A stretch of 13,491 nucleotides of DNA from Sphingobacteriales bacterium (lineage in GTDB: Bacteria > Bacteroidota > Bacteroidia > Chitinophagales > Chitinophagaceae): positions 1 through 13,491 of the forward strand of contig JAHEZF010000022.1 in NCBI GenBank assembly GCA_023251215.1, given 5' to 3'. The number at the start of each line of letters is the position of its first letter. The stretch's first letter is position 1. The notes under the pieces were generated by a model. It worked only from the letters and a program-made list of their open reading frames with translations, had not been told where the DNA came from and ran no database searches. A program made the position numbers and the translations under genes. This document shows positions 1 to 7,048 of the stretch, piece after piece.

Positions 1-855
1 TTTCGGTTCAAAACATTTTTAATTGGAGAAGATGTTTTACGTTTCTACCGCGATACAATCATCGTAGGTATTGATACTACCATACTGGATAAATACAAAA
101 AGATCAATGAAAACAGAACACTGAATCAATTACAGTTTGTGATTGAGAATAACCGGGCTCTTTATCCCTATCGTGGAGAGTTGAGACTGGAACAGGGTAA
201 AGATTTTTTACGTTCAACATTTACCGGGAAATATTTATTTAATTATGTGAAAGGAGGGGGATTGAATATCCGTTTATTTGCCGGAAAGTTTTTTTATACA
301 AGTTCTAAAACATTTATCAAGCAATTTGTCACAGACCGCTATCATCTGAATATGACCGGGGCGAATGGATATGAAGATTATACTTACAGTGATTATTTTA
401 TCGGGCGAAATAAATTTGAGGGATTACCGAGCCAACAGATCATGATCCGCGACGGTGGTTTTAAAGTGAGAACTGATCTGCTTGCAGACAAAACAGGAAA
501 AACGGATAACTGGCTGATCGCTGCAAATTTCAGTTCAACCATTCCTTCTGCTATCAACCCGTTGAGTTTACTGCCTGTAAAAATTCCTTTAAAGGTTTTC
601 GTGGATATCGGAACCCAGGGTGAAGCCTGGAAGCTGAAATCGGAAATGGATCGTTTTCTTTTTGATGCCGGACTTTATTTTTCTTTCCTGAAAGAAACAG
701 TCAATATCTACCTGCCATTGATCTATAGCGGCGTTTACCGGGATTATATCCAATCAACAATTCCTAAAAAAGGGCGGATCTGGAAAAAGATATCATTCTC
801 CATTGACATTTCAAATTTCAGTTTAAGAAAATTCAACCGCAATCTTGATCTGTGA
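1..855 (+). CDS. C-terminal part of a large protein, possibly an M1-type metallopeptidase (5' end outside window)
   Basis: The reading frame is open from the first base of the window to a TGA at 853-855, giving 284 visible residues with the N-terminus missing. An in-frame GTG at 139 exists but is not a convincing start, because the frame continues upstream with protein-like sequence. The visible part is rich in aromatic residues and alternating hydrophobic/polar strands (for example near LFAGKFFYT and DAGLYFSFL) and ends in a basic tail with ISFSIDISNFSLRKF. This resembles the C-terminal region that follows the zinc-aminopeptidase domain in long Bacteroidota M1-family proteins, but the HExxH zinc site, if present, lies outside the window. 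The family assignment is therefore recognition by similarity of the tail only. It overlaps the next gene by one base (TGATG), suggesting translational coupling. It could instead be another large envelope or beta-rich protein. Confidence 0.5.
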   Translation, partial: FRFKTFLIGEDVLRFYRDTIIVGIDTTILDKYKKINENRTLNQLQFVIENNRALYPYRGELRLEQGKDFLRSTFTGKYLFNYVKGGGLNIRLFAGKFFYTSSKTFIKQFVTDRYHLNMTGANGYEDYTYSDYFIGRNKFEGLPSQQIMIRDGGFKVRTDLLADKTGKTDNWLIAANFSSTIPSAINPLSLLPVKIPLKVFVDIGTQGEAWKLKSEMDRFLFDAGLYFSFLKETVNIYLPLIYSGVYRDYIQSTIPKKGRIWKKISFSIDISNFSLRKFNRNLDL

Positions 856-1781
856 TGAATGACACTGGCAACATACAATACCTCACCCGCCAGCAGATTG
901 ATACAACCAAATGGGATGATTGTATTGACAAAGCCGGCAATGGTTTGATCTATGCTTATTCTTATTACCTGGATCAGATGGCCGCCAACTGGGCAGGGCT
1001 TGTTCTCAACGATTATAAAACTGTGATGCCGCTTACATGGAAAAAGAAATTCAGCATATATTATTTATATCCACCTTTTCTTACTGCACAGCTTGGAATA
1101 TTTGGCAATGATATAAATTCTGAATTGCTGGAGTCCTTCTTAAATGCAATTCCCAAAAAATTTAAATACTGGGATATATACCTGAATCATGGAAATATAT
1201 TCGGATTGAACAATTACAAATTCTACCAACGAAATAATTATTTTCTTGATTTAAATAAACCTTACGAAGAATTACTAAAGGCTTATCGTGAAAATATTCA
1301 AAGAAATATAAAAAAGGCTGCACAGCTTGGCTGCAAAGCTCAAAAAGGTTTTGATGTGGAAAAAGTAATCGGGTTGGCTTTACAGCAGATGAAAAACTAT
1401 ACAAAAGAATCTAATGAGAATGTTGAACGTTTCAGAAAATTATACAACTACCTGCATCAGCAGCAAAAAGCAATTACTTATGGTATTTTTTCCCCACAAA
1501 ATGAATTGCTGTCCTCCTGTGTTTTCTTTTTTTCCCACAACCGGGCTTATTATATTTTAGTGGGCAATCATCCCGATGGAAGAACGATCGGCGCTTCCCA
1601 TGCATTGATTGATTCTTTTATTAAAGATCATGCGGGGCAAAATATGTTATTGGATTTCGAAGGCTCGGATATCCGCAGCCTTGCATTATTTTACAGCAGC
1701 TTTGGAGCCATGGAAGAAAAGTATGCAGGGATAAGGTTGAACAGATTACCGTGGTGGTTGAAGTGGATAAAGAAGAGTTAG
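855..1781 (+). CDS. GNAT/FemAB-like acyltransferase family protein of unknown substrate
   Basis: This is a complete 308-residue protein. The ATG at 855 overlaps the upstream stop (TGATG) and is preferred to the GTG one codon earlier. The N-terminal half has a pattern I associate with a widespread Bacteroidota protein: an aromatic-rich stretch around residues 32-45 (IYAYSYYLDQMAANW), then VMPLTWKKK and a YLYPPFLTAQLG segment. The C-terminal half, from about residue 135, has the look of a GNAT/BioF2-like fold: a basic helix (RENIQRNIKKAAQ), a long helix, strands with LSSCVFFFSHNRAYYILVGN, and LLDFEGSD followed by a helix and a YSSFGA segment. No signal peptide or membrane segment is seen, so a cytoplasmic location is inferred. 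The substrate is unknown. FemAB relatives transfer aminoacyl groups to cell-wall precursors and other GNATs acetylate amines, and the sequence does not decide between them. Translational coupling to the preceding gene suggests a linked role. Confidence 0.75.
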   Translation: MNDTGNIQYLTRQQIDTTKWDDCIDKAGNGLIYAYSYYLDQMAANWAGLVLNDYKTVMPLTWKKKFSIYYLYPPFLTAQLGIFGNDINSELLESFLNAIPKKFKYWDIYLNHGNIFGLNNYKFYQRNNYFLDLNKPYEELLKAYRENIQRNIKKAAQLGCKAQKGFDVEKVIGLALQQMKNYTKESNENVERFRKLYNYLHQQQKAITYGIFSPQNELLSSCVFFFSHNRAYYILVGNHPDGRTIGASHALIDSFIKDHAGQNMLLDFEGSDIRSLALFYSSFGAMEEKYAGIRLNRLPWWLKWIKKS

Positions 1782-1787
1782 GAATTA

Positions 1788-1869
1788 GGAATTGGGTATT
1801 AGTTAATTTGGCCTTAAAGCAGACAGACCCAAATTAAAGACCCAATTCCCAATTAACTAATACCTGATT
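1788..1869. repeat. AT-rich inverted repeat in convergent spacer, possible bidirectional terminator
   Basis: Arms at 1790-1808 and 1851-1869 can pair over 19 positions, 17 Watson-Crick and two G-T, with 14 consecutive perfect pairs at 1795-1808/1851-1864. A second, mutually exclusive pairing of 10 perfect bases joins 1788-1797 (ggaattgggt) to 1840-1849 (acccaattcc). Between the arms lies a near-duplicated motif, gacccaaatt at 1826-1835 and gacccaatt at 1839-1847. The element fills the space between the ends of two convergent genes, and its right arm covers the ispD stop codon. It may end transcription from both sides, but it lacks a G+C-rich stem with a U tract. It may equally be a copy of a dispersed low-complexity repeat. 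Confidence 0.6.
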
Positions 1870-2542
1870 AACTAATTTCCCTGTCCTCAAGTATTCTTTC
1901 AGCAATCAACCAATCAACTGGTTTAGTGATCTTGATATTGTTAGCTTCACCTTCAATCAAATTGATCTTCACTCCTGTTCTTTCCACTACGCTGGCTTCA
2001 TCCGTGAACGATTCCTGGTATGGCTGTTCAAATGCTGCTTTGATGATATTACTGAAAAAAGTTTGCGGTGTTTGAAGGATGCGGACACGGTTACGTTCAA
2101 TCCCTTCATTACCCGATGCAGTTTGTATGCGTATTGTATCCACGGCAGCAACAGAAGGAATGGCATTATCTTTTTCCAGCGCAGCTTCGGCGCAACGCCG
2201 GATGAGTTGGGGACTCACCAGGCATCGGACAGCATCATGAACAAAAACAATAGCATGTGTATCTACAAGGCGTAAACCATTTTTTACGGAATGAAAACGG
2301 GTCGCTCCTCCTGTGGTGATGCGGATGCGGTGCAAAGGAAATTCTTTGGCAATTGTCTCTCCTGTGTCCATATAATTCTCAGGTAACACAAGGATCATCT
2401 GCACATCATCATAAGCATCTGTAAAAGCTTTCAGTGTGTGCCATAGTACCGGCTTGCCTTTCAGTAACTGAAACTGCTTGGGCACATCTCCACCCATTCT
2501 TATACCTGCGCCTCCTGCAACTATGATGGCGTATTTGTACAT
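1868..2542 (-). CDS. ispD: 2-C-methyl-D-erythritol 4-phosphate cytidylyltransferase
   Basis: IspD joins CTP and 2-C-methyl-D-erythritol 4-phosphate to make CDP-methylerythritol, the third step of the MEP route to isoprenoid precursors, in the cytoplasm. The 224-residue protein has the usual family length and its landmarks: the nucleotide-binding loop AGGAGIRMGG at residues 9-18 with R15, PKQF at 21-24 with K22, GGATRFHSV at 78-86, VHDAVR at 101-106 with the metal-ligand aspartate D103, FTDEASVVE at 179-187, and NIKITKP at 202-208 with the substrate-binding lysine. The ATG at 2540-2542 opens directly into the first strand (YAIIVAGG). It lies 92 bases downstream of the asparaginase gene on the same strand. 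A separate promoter was not recognised. Its stop codon falls inside the inverted repeat at the convergent junction. Confidence 0.95.
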   Translation of the reverse strand: MYKYAIIVAGGAGIRMGGDVPKQFQLLKGKPVLWHTLKAFTDAYDDVQMILVLPENYMDTGETIAKEFPLHRIRITTGGATRFHSVKNGLRLVDTHAIVFVHDAVRCLVSPQLIRRCAEAALEKDNAIPSVAAVDTIRIQTASGNEGIERNRVRILQTPQTFFSNIIKAAFEQPYQESFTDEASVVERTGVKINLIEGEANNIKITKPVDWLIAERILEDREIS

Positions 2543-2634
2543 AATGCAAAGAACTATGATTTATGGGATTTAAAAAAGATTAAGGAAAAATGATCAACTA
2601 TTTTAAAAGCAGATTAAAAATCTACAACAAGCAT

Positions 2635-3582
2635 CTACTTATAAATAGCCACTTCACTTTCCCCCTCACTGTTCCTCATTCCACGATACATTCCGGCGCT
2701 GTTAAAGATCATGGCGGCATTCCCTTCTGCATCTACCCCGATCATACCACCTTCACCTTCCATATCAAGAAGTTTTTCATTCACTACAATATTCATTGCT
2801 TCATGAAGGCTCAATACTTTATATTCCATTAAACAGCTTACATCATATGCTGCTACGGCACGGATGAAAGGTTCACCATGACCGGTGCAACTGATGGCAC
2901 AGGTGCGATTGTTTGCATAAGTTCCGATACCAATAAGAGGGCTATCGCCAATGCGCCCATATTTTTTATTGGTCATGCCGCCGGTGCTGGTAGCAGCTGC
3001 AATATTACCATTCGCATCACAAGCTACAGCGCCGACCGTTCCGAATTTTTTATCCCTCATTAATTCTTCCAGCCGCTGGTGTGTATGATCAAGGGAATAA
3101 TTATCAGAATCACGAATGGCTTTCCATTGATCGTAACGGAACTGGCTGAAAAAATATTCATCCGGCTCAAGTTTAATACCCTGCTTTATTGCAAAATCAT
3201 TGGCCCCTTTTCCGCTCAAAAAAACATGGTTGCTGTTGCGCATTATTTCAGCTGCAAGTTCAATAGGATTGCGGATGTTGCGAACACCTGCCACAGACCC
3301 CGCATTCAATGTAGCCCCATCCATAATAGCGGCATCCATTTCCTGCACGCCTTTTTTAGTGAATACAGAACCACGGCCTGCATTAAATAAAATATTGTCT
3401 TCCAGCACCACGATAGCCGCCCTCACAGCATTAACAGCAGTTCCACCTTTATCCAATACAGCATAACCTGCTGTAAGTGCATTGTCGAGTCCTTCCAGGT
3501 AAGCTGCTTCCAGCTCTTCAGTCATCTCTCTCTTGCGGATGGTGCCTGCGCCGCCGTGAATTACCAATGTGTACTTTGCCAT
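2635..3582 (-). CDS. iaaA: Isoaspartyl peptidase/L-asparaginase (Ntn-hydrolase, type 2 asparaginase)
   Basis: The enzyme hydrolyses isoaspartyl dipeptides and asparagine and helps clear damaged aspartyl peptides. The family matures by self-cleavage in front of a threonine. The protein is 315 residues from the ATG at 3580-3582 (MAKYTLVIHGGAG). An upstream in-frame TTG at 3594 would add only four residues and is not favoured. Counting from that ATG, the N-terminal HGGAG is at about 9-13, NAGRGSVF at about 67-74 and MDAAIMDG at about 82-89. The cleavage/catalytic site is KFGTVGAVACD with threonine near 182, and the substrate-binding GRIGDSPLIG and CTGHGE motifs follow at about 209-218 and 232-237. 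No signal peptide is present, so the cytoplasm is the likely site. All key residues are present, giving an autocatalytic alpha/beta form of normal length. It lies 127 bases after the heptose kinase gene. No convincing promoter was seen in that spacer. Confidence 0.93.
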   Translation of the reverse strand: MAKYTLVIHGGAGTIRKREMTEELEAAYLEGLDNALTAGYAVLDKGGTAVNAVRAAIVVLEDNILFNAGRGSVFTKKGVQEMDAAIMDGATLNAGSVAGVRNIRNPIELAAEIMRNSNHVFLSGKGANDFAIKQGIKLEPDEYFFSQFRYDQWKAIRDSDNYSLDHTHQRLEELMRDKKFGTVGAVACDANGNIAAATSTGGMTNKKYGRIGDSPLIGIGTYANNRTCAISCTGHGEPFIRAVAAYDVSCLMEYKVLSLHEAMNIVVNEKLLDMEGEGGMIGVDAEGNAAMIFNSAGMYRGMRNSEGESEVAIYK

Positions 3583-3709
3583 ATTTGTGACCAATGTTTA
3601 AAGACAGCCGAAATTAGGTATTTTGGCAACGAGTAATTTCCAAGATTTTTAATCTTTGATTGAATGAACTTTAAGAAAAAGTAAAAATTTGTGAAAGAAT
3701 ATAATCATA

Positions 3710-4699
3710 TCAGGAAAGTAATAGTTCACATTCATGCAACAATTTTTCTTTGTCAATAGCTACCGTTCCCACTTCTTCACAAACAAGGCCACCGGCTATA
3801 TTTGCTACCTCCGCCATCAGATGAGCATTTTTGGTTGCTGCATATACCATTGACGCTACAGCTATAACGGTATCACCTGCTCCCGATACATCGGCTATAT
3901 TCCGCAGATGCGAAGAAATCAATGATGATCTGCCATCCTGCTGGTAGAAAACACCTTTATCAGAAAGTGTGATAAAAGAAATATTATGATGCAGGATGTT
4001 CTGTAATTCAACATGAATGGACTGCAACAACGAAACATTTACTTCATCAAATAACAGATTCAAACCTTCTTTTACTTCCTTCAGGTTCGGTTTAAAAATG
4101 TCCACATTACAATATGAAAAGAAATTTTTTCTTTTGGGATCAGCAGCCGTGAGCACCCCGGCCTGTCTGCACAATTCGATGACCGGTGCAATTATCTTTT
4201 CCGGCAACGCTCCTTTATTGTAATCTTCAAAAATAATAATGCTGGGATCAACTTTGGCAATATAGGCTTCAACTTTTTCCAGCAGGGCTTTTTCATCTTT
4301 ATCGCTGAGATCATCGGTGATCTCGGCATCCAGCCGCATCATCTGCTGGTTACGGCTGATGATACGGGTTTTGCTGGTGGTAATGCGATTCGGGCTTTTT
4401 ACCAGGTAAGCCGTGTCAATATTGCTTCCTTCAAGAAGTTCTTCCAGTATCAAACTTTCGGTATCATTTCCGGTTACAGATAATACTGAAACCAGTGCTC
4501 CCAATACCTGGCAATTCAAAGCTACATTGCCTGCGCCGCCAATCCGATACTCTTTATTGTGCAATGAGACTACCGGTACGGGTGCTTCCGGGGATATGCG
4601 GTCCACTTTTCCCCACATATAAGTGTCAAGCATGATGTCACCGATAACTCCAACTTTGAGAGAAGAAAAAGAAGTAAATAATTTTTTGAAATCTTCCAT
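3710..4699 (-). CDS. rfaE1: D-glycero-beta-D-manno-heptose-7-phosphate kinase (RfaE1/HldA-type PfkB kinase)
   Basis: This is a 329-residue PfkB-family sugar kinase expected to phosphorylate heptose 7-phosphate at C1 on the way to ADP-heptose for the LPS inner core. Typical of the HldE/RfaE kinase domain are GDIMLDTYMWG (20-30), DRISPEAPVPVV (33-44) and GGAGNVALN (54-62). Further PfkB landmarks are DPKR (187-190), FKPN (202-205) and the anion-hole/catalytic motif DVSGAGDT (270-277), with D276 as catalytic base. It stops where the kinase domain stops. The adenylyltransferase half of the fused enterobacterial HldE is absent, so a separate RfaE2-type enzyme would be needed elsewhere. The start ATG at 4697-4699 lies 18 bases after the permease stop, suggesting co-transcription. 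Another PfkB sugar specificity is possible but less likely given the PEAPVPVV signature. Confidence 0.85.
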   Translation of the reverse strand: MEDFKKLFTSFSSLKVGVIGDIMLDTYMWGKVDRISPEAPVPVVSLHNKEYRIGGAGNVALNCQVLGALVSVLSVTGNDTESLILEELLEGSNIDTAYLVKSPNRITTSKTRIISRNQQMMRLDAEITDDLSDKDEKALLEKVEAYIAKVDPSIIIFEDYNKGALPEKIIAPVIELCRQAGVLTAADPKRKNFFSYCNVDIFKPNLKEVKEGLNLLFDEVNVSLLQSIHVELQNILHHNISFITLSDKGVFYQQDGRSSLISSHLRNIADVSGAGDTVIAVASMVYAATKNAHLMAEVANIAGGLVCEEVGTVAIDKEKLLHECELLLS

Positions 4700-4717
4700 A
4701 CTGCAAAATTCGGTGAT

Positions 4718-6148
4718 TTATTTTTTCTGTTGCGAAATGGCTATAAAATAAAGAGGAATGCCCAGGAGCATGATGCCTAATCCCCACAAAGAATACTTCG
4801 GCGATGTCCATACCAGCCCAATACAAAATGCCACGGCTAACAAAATGTAGATTGCCGGTAATACGGGATATCCAAAAGCCTTGTAAGGACGTCCGGCATC
4901 CGGTCTTTTTACCCGCAGAATAAAAATACCAATGATAGTAAGCACATAAAATATCACTACAACAAATGAAACCATGGTAAGCAGGTCGCCATATTTTCCA
5001 CTCAGGCATAATAAACTTGCGACAACCGCCTGTATCCATAATGCATATTCCGGTACGGCATTCTTATTCAGCATGCCGGTTTTTTTGAAAAACAATCCAT
5101 CCTGCGCCATGGTATAATATACCCTTGCCCCGGCCAGTATCAGCCCATTGTTACATCCGAAAGTTGAGATCATTATTAATACGGCAATGACATAAGTGCC
5201 GATATTTCCGAAAATTGCATTCGAAGCTGATACAGCCACCCTGTCCTGTGGTGCAAAAGCAATATCATGCAGGGGCAGCACATTTATATACATCAGGTTG
5301 GTACATACATAAATGATAGTAACGATCAACGTTCCCAAAAAAAGACTAAGACCGATATTTCGTTTCGGATTTTTTATTTCAGCCGCAATAAAAGTCACAT
5401 TATTCCAGGCGTCGCTGCTGAATATAGAACCTACCATAGCTGCGGCGATGGCTCCCATTAGTACAAAACCTGAGATTGGTTCCCAGCCTGATGCTGCCAG
5501 TCCCACGGTTCCATTTACACCAAAATCCTGTGTAGCTGTAAAACCTGTTTTCCAGTTCTCTGCCCAAAAACTTTGTTTTACCAGCAAAAAGCCAAAGATG
5601 ATCAATCCAAATAAAGCCAGCAGCTTGGCTGAAGTAAATAATGTCTGAATAAACTTTCCTTCTTTTATTCCTTTTGAATTAATATACGTTAACAGGAAAA
5701 TGATAAAAATTGCCACCAACTGCCCTGAATAAATTTTCGTAATACCTGCATCAAATAAAAAAAAGTTATTCCCCAGTTCCGGAACGAGATAAGCAAGAAA
5801 TTTTGAAAATGCTACTCCTACAGCAGCAATCGTTGCGGTTTGTATCACCGCAAAAAAACTCCAACCGTATAAAAAACCGGTAAAGGGGTTATAGGCTTCC
5901 TTCAGATAAACATACTGACCACCTGCTTTCGGAAACATGCCGCTTAATTCACCATAACTCACGGCTGCGGTAATGGTCATGAACCCGGTTATCACCCAGA
6001 CAAAAATTAACCAGCCTGCCGAGCCAACATTTCTTGTAATGTCCGCACTGACAATAAAAATACCGGAGCCGATCATGGAACCGGCAACGATCATCGTGGC
6101 ATCCACCAATCCCAGCGATTGTTTGAAAGAAGTTTGTTGTTCAGCCAT
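4718..6148 (-). CDS. APC-superfamily amino acid permease
   Basis: This is a 476-residue inner-membrane transporter with about twelve hydrophobic segments, for example near residues 14-34, 45-64, 92-118, 143-156, 175-190, 225-243, 267-290, 316-340, 368-383, 392-412, 430-447 and 454-471. The GSGIF motif at residues 27-31 in the first broken helix is the substrate-backbone binding signature of APC transporters. The AAEIKNPKRN motif (255-264) after the sixth segment and ARVYYTMAQDGLFF (341-354) are typical of the amino acid transporter families, closest in feel to the LAT/exchanger-like group. The substrate cannot be read from sequence. The gene starts at the ATG at 6146-6148. A 20-base palindrome lies just upstream and a terminator for the preceding gene separates it from that neighbour. 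The heptose kinase follows after 18 bases, so the two probably share a transcript without an evident functional link. Confidence 0.9.
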   Translation of the reverse strand: MAEQQTSFKQSLGLVDATMIVAGSMIGSGIFIVSADITRNVGSAGWLIFVWVITGFMTITAAVSYGELSGMFPKAGGQYVYLKEAYNPFTGFLYGWSFFAVIQTATIAAVGVAFSKFLAYLVPELGNNFFLFDAGITKIYSGQLVAIFIIFLLTYINSKGIKEGKFIQTLFTSAKLLALFGLIIFGFLLVKQSFWAENWKTGFTATQDFGVNGTVGLAASGWEPISGFVLMGAIAAAMVGSIFSSDAWNNVTFIAAEIKNPKRNIGLSLFLGTLIVTIIYVCTNLMYINVLPLHDIAFAPQDRVAVSASNAIFGNIGTYVIAVLIMISTFGCNNGLILAGARVYYTMAQDGLFFKKTGMLNKNAVPEYALWIQAVVASLLCLSGKYGDLLTMVSFVVVIFYVLTIIGIFILRVKRPDAGRPYKAFGYPVLPAIYILLAVAFCIGLVWTSPKYSLWGLGIMLLGIPLYFIAISQQKK

Positions 6149-6170
6149 ACTGTTGGTTTAGGTTTCAAGA

Positions 6171-6190
6171 TAAGTAATTCAAATTACTTA
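6171..6190. promoter_or_regulatory. Perfect AT-rich palindrome upstream of the permease, candidate operator
   Basis: Arms taagtaatt (6171-6179) and aattactta (6182-6190) are perfect inverted repeats with a 2-base spacer. The site lies 22 bases before the permease start codon, between the terminator of the upstream gene and the coding region, where a repressor or activator site would be expected. It has no G+C core and no U tract, so it is not a terminator. An exact Bacteroidota -7 box was not found here. Only near matches (TAATTTG, TATCTTG on the minus strand) lie next to it. The regulatory role is inference from position and symmetry. Confidence 0.35.
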
Positions 6191-6205
6191 GTAATGCTAT
6201 AAAAT

Positions 6206-6234
6206 AAAAAACGCCTTTCCGGATTGGAAATACG
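6206..6234 (-). terminator. Intrinsic terminator of the OmpH-like gene
   Basis: On the minus strand a stem forms between CGTATTTCC and GGAAAGGCG around a 5-base loop AATCC: nine positions with one mismatch and one G-U pair, ending in a solid TTTCC/GGAAA core. It is followed immediately by six T residues (plus-strand A run at 6206-6211). It starts about 28 bases after the stop codon at 6263 and precedes the permease gene. Confidence 0.75.
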
Positions 6235-6262
6235 TCAAATCTTTTTATAGCTGTGGTCAGTT

Positions 6263-6862
6263 TTATTTCTGTTTATACAATTCATTCAGCCCTTTTATCA
6301 CATCGGCTGTGATATTGTAGGCCGTGTCCTTATAATAAAATAACCCCTGCTCGTAAGAAACGATGTAAGAAAAATTCTTTGCTTTATTATAGTCTTTCAG
6401 AAATTCCTCGATCTTTGTTTTTACATCTTTCATTTTACGCATCACAAGGTCGTTGTACTCCTGGTCGAGTACCTGCTTCCGGGTCTTCATTTGATCCTGC
6501 AATTTCATAAGGTCCTGTGTAGCCATTTCAGATTGTACCTGTGTCATGGTCTGAGACTGGGCCTTCTGCTGGTAATCATTGTATTTGGTCCTGTAATCTT
6601 TATCAAGCTTGTCCAGTTCGACATTCATAGATTCTTCCTTTTTACTTAATTCTGCTTTTACATCTTTCACCATGCTGAAATTCGCTTCTACAGAATCCAT
6701 TTCAAAATAAGCGATGCGGAATGGTTCATGACTGACTGACGAATCCTGTGAAGATGATTTGATTTCAGTTTTGCCGGATCTCTTTGAAGTAAATTGTGTA
6801 AAGAGCAGGTAGCCAACCGCAATTGTCAGAATCACATTCAGCGCCAGCAAACCGTTTTTCAT
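6263..6862 (-). CDS. OmpH/Skp-family periplasmic chaperone-like protein with N-terminal membrane anchor
   Basis: The protein has 199 residues from the ATG at 6860-6862. An upstream in-frame TTG at 6880 would add six residues and push the hydrophobic segment inward, and is not favoured. Residues 4-22 (GLLALNVILTIAVGYLLF) form one hydrophobic segment after a short basic start. There is no clear signal-peptidase site after it, so a membrane-tethered periplasmic protein is more likely than a freely secreted one. A Ser/Lys-rich linker leads to RIAYFEMDSVEANF at about residue 49, the typical entry of the OmpH domain. A long charged coiled-coil region follows, with many K/E/Q/D and few hydrophobics, about residues 65-155. 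A short strand-rich end (FSYIVSYEQGLFYYKDTAYNIT) closes the OmpH fold. Skp proteins hold unfolded outer-membrane proteins. That role is inferred from the family. The gene has its own candidate promoter and terminator. Confidence 0.85.
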   Translation of the reverse strand: MKNGLLALNVILTIAVGYLLFTQFTSKRSGKTEIKSSSQDSSVSHEPFRIAYFEMDSVEANFSMVKDVKAELSKKEESMNVELDKLDKDYRTKYNDYQQKAQSQTMTQVQSEMATQDLMKLQDQMKTRKQVLDQEYNDLVMRKMKDVKTKIEEFLKDYNKAKNFSYIVSYEQGLFYYKDTAYNITADVIKGLNELYKQK

Positions 6863-6900
6863 TACATGGGTTTTTTGCAAAATAATGATGAATAGGCTGG

Positions 6901-6934
6901 CAAATATAATGATTCAGGTTACTTTATGAAACAC
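6901..6934 (-). promoter_or_regulatory. Bacteroidota-type promoter for the OmpH-like gene
   Basis: On the minus strand a perfect TAnnTTTG -7 box, TATATTTG, lies at 6901-6908. A partial -33 element (GTGTTT, plus-strand 6929-6934) sits 20 bases upstream, within the spacing normal for the primary sigma factor of Bacteroidota. The box is 38 bases before the ATG at 6862 and lies beyond the rpoC terminator. This would give the OmpH-like gene its own transcript with a 5' leader of roughly 30 bases. The -33 match is weak. Confidence 0.6.
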
Positions 6935-6987
6935 TTAACAGCAGCCATTTATTATTCCAATCAAGAAACTACAATGAAATGATTATG

Positions 6988-7014
6988 AAAAAAGGAGTAA
7001 CTGATTTACTCCTT
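6988..7014 (-). terminator. Intrinsic terminator of the rpoBC operon
   Basis: On the minus strand nine perfect pairs form between AAGGAGTAA and TTACTCCTT around a 5-base loop ATCAG. The 3' arm runs into a T tract of six bases (plus-strand A run at 6988-6993). It lies about 34 bases after the rpoC stop codon at 7049. It is the cleanest terminator in the window. Confidence 0.9.
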
Positions 7015-7048
7015 AATTAATATCTTTTTATTCCAATGTAATCAAGCG

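Noticed and set aside
2605..2623. Possible terminator after the asparaginase gene (agatt/aatct stem)
   Set aside because: The stem is only five AT-rich pairs with a three-base loop, and the following T run is short and offset by two bases. It is too weak to call.
3583..3594. Alternative TTG start of the asparaginase, four codons upstream
   Set aside because: The ATG at 3582 begins directly at the family's conserved N-terminus, so the TTG extension adds nothing conserved.
3642..3656. Small hairpin aagatt/aatctt between the heptose kinase and asparaginase genes
   Set aside because: Six mostly A-T pairs and no U tract on the minus strand are expected by chance in AT-rich spacer DNA.
4638..5039. 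Minus-strand 133-codon open frame over the end of the permease and the start of the kinase gene
   Set aside because: It is in a shifted frame over two well-supported genes. The apparent protein is low in family-like character and rich in Cys/His/Phe, as expected from a shifted membrane-protein frame.
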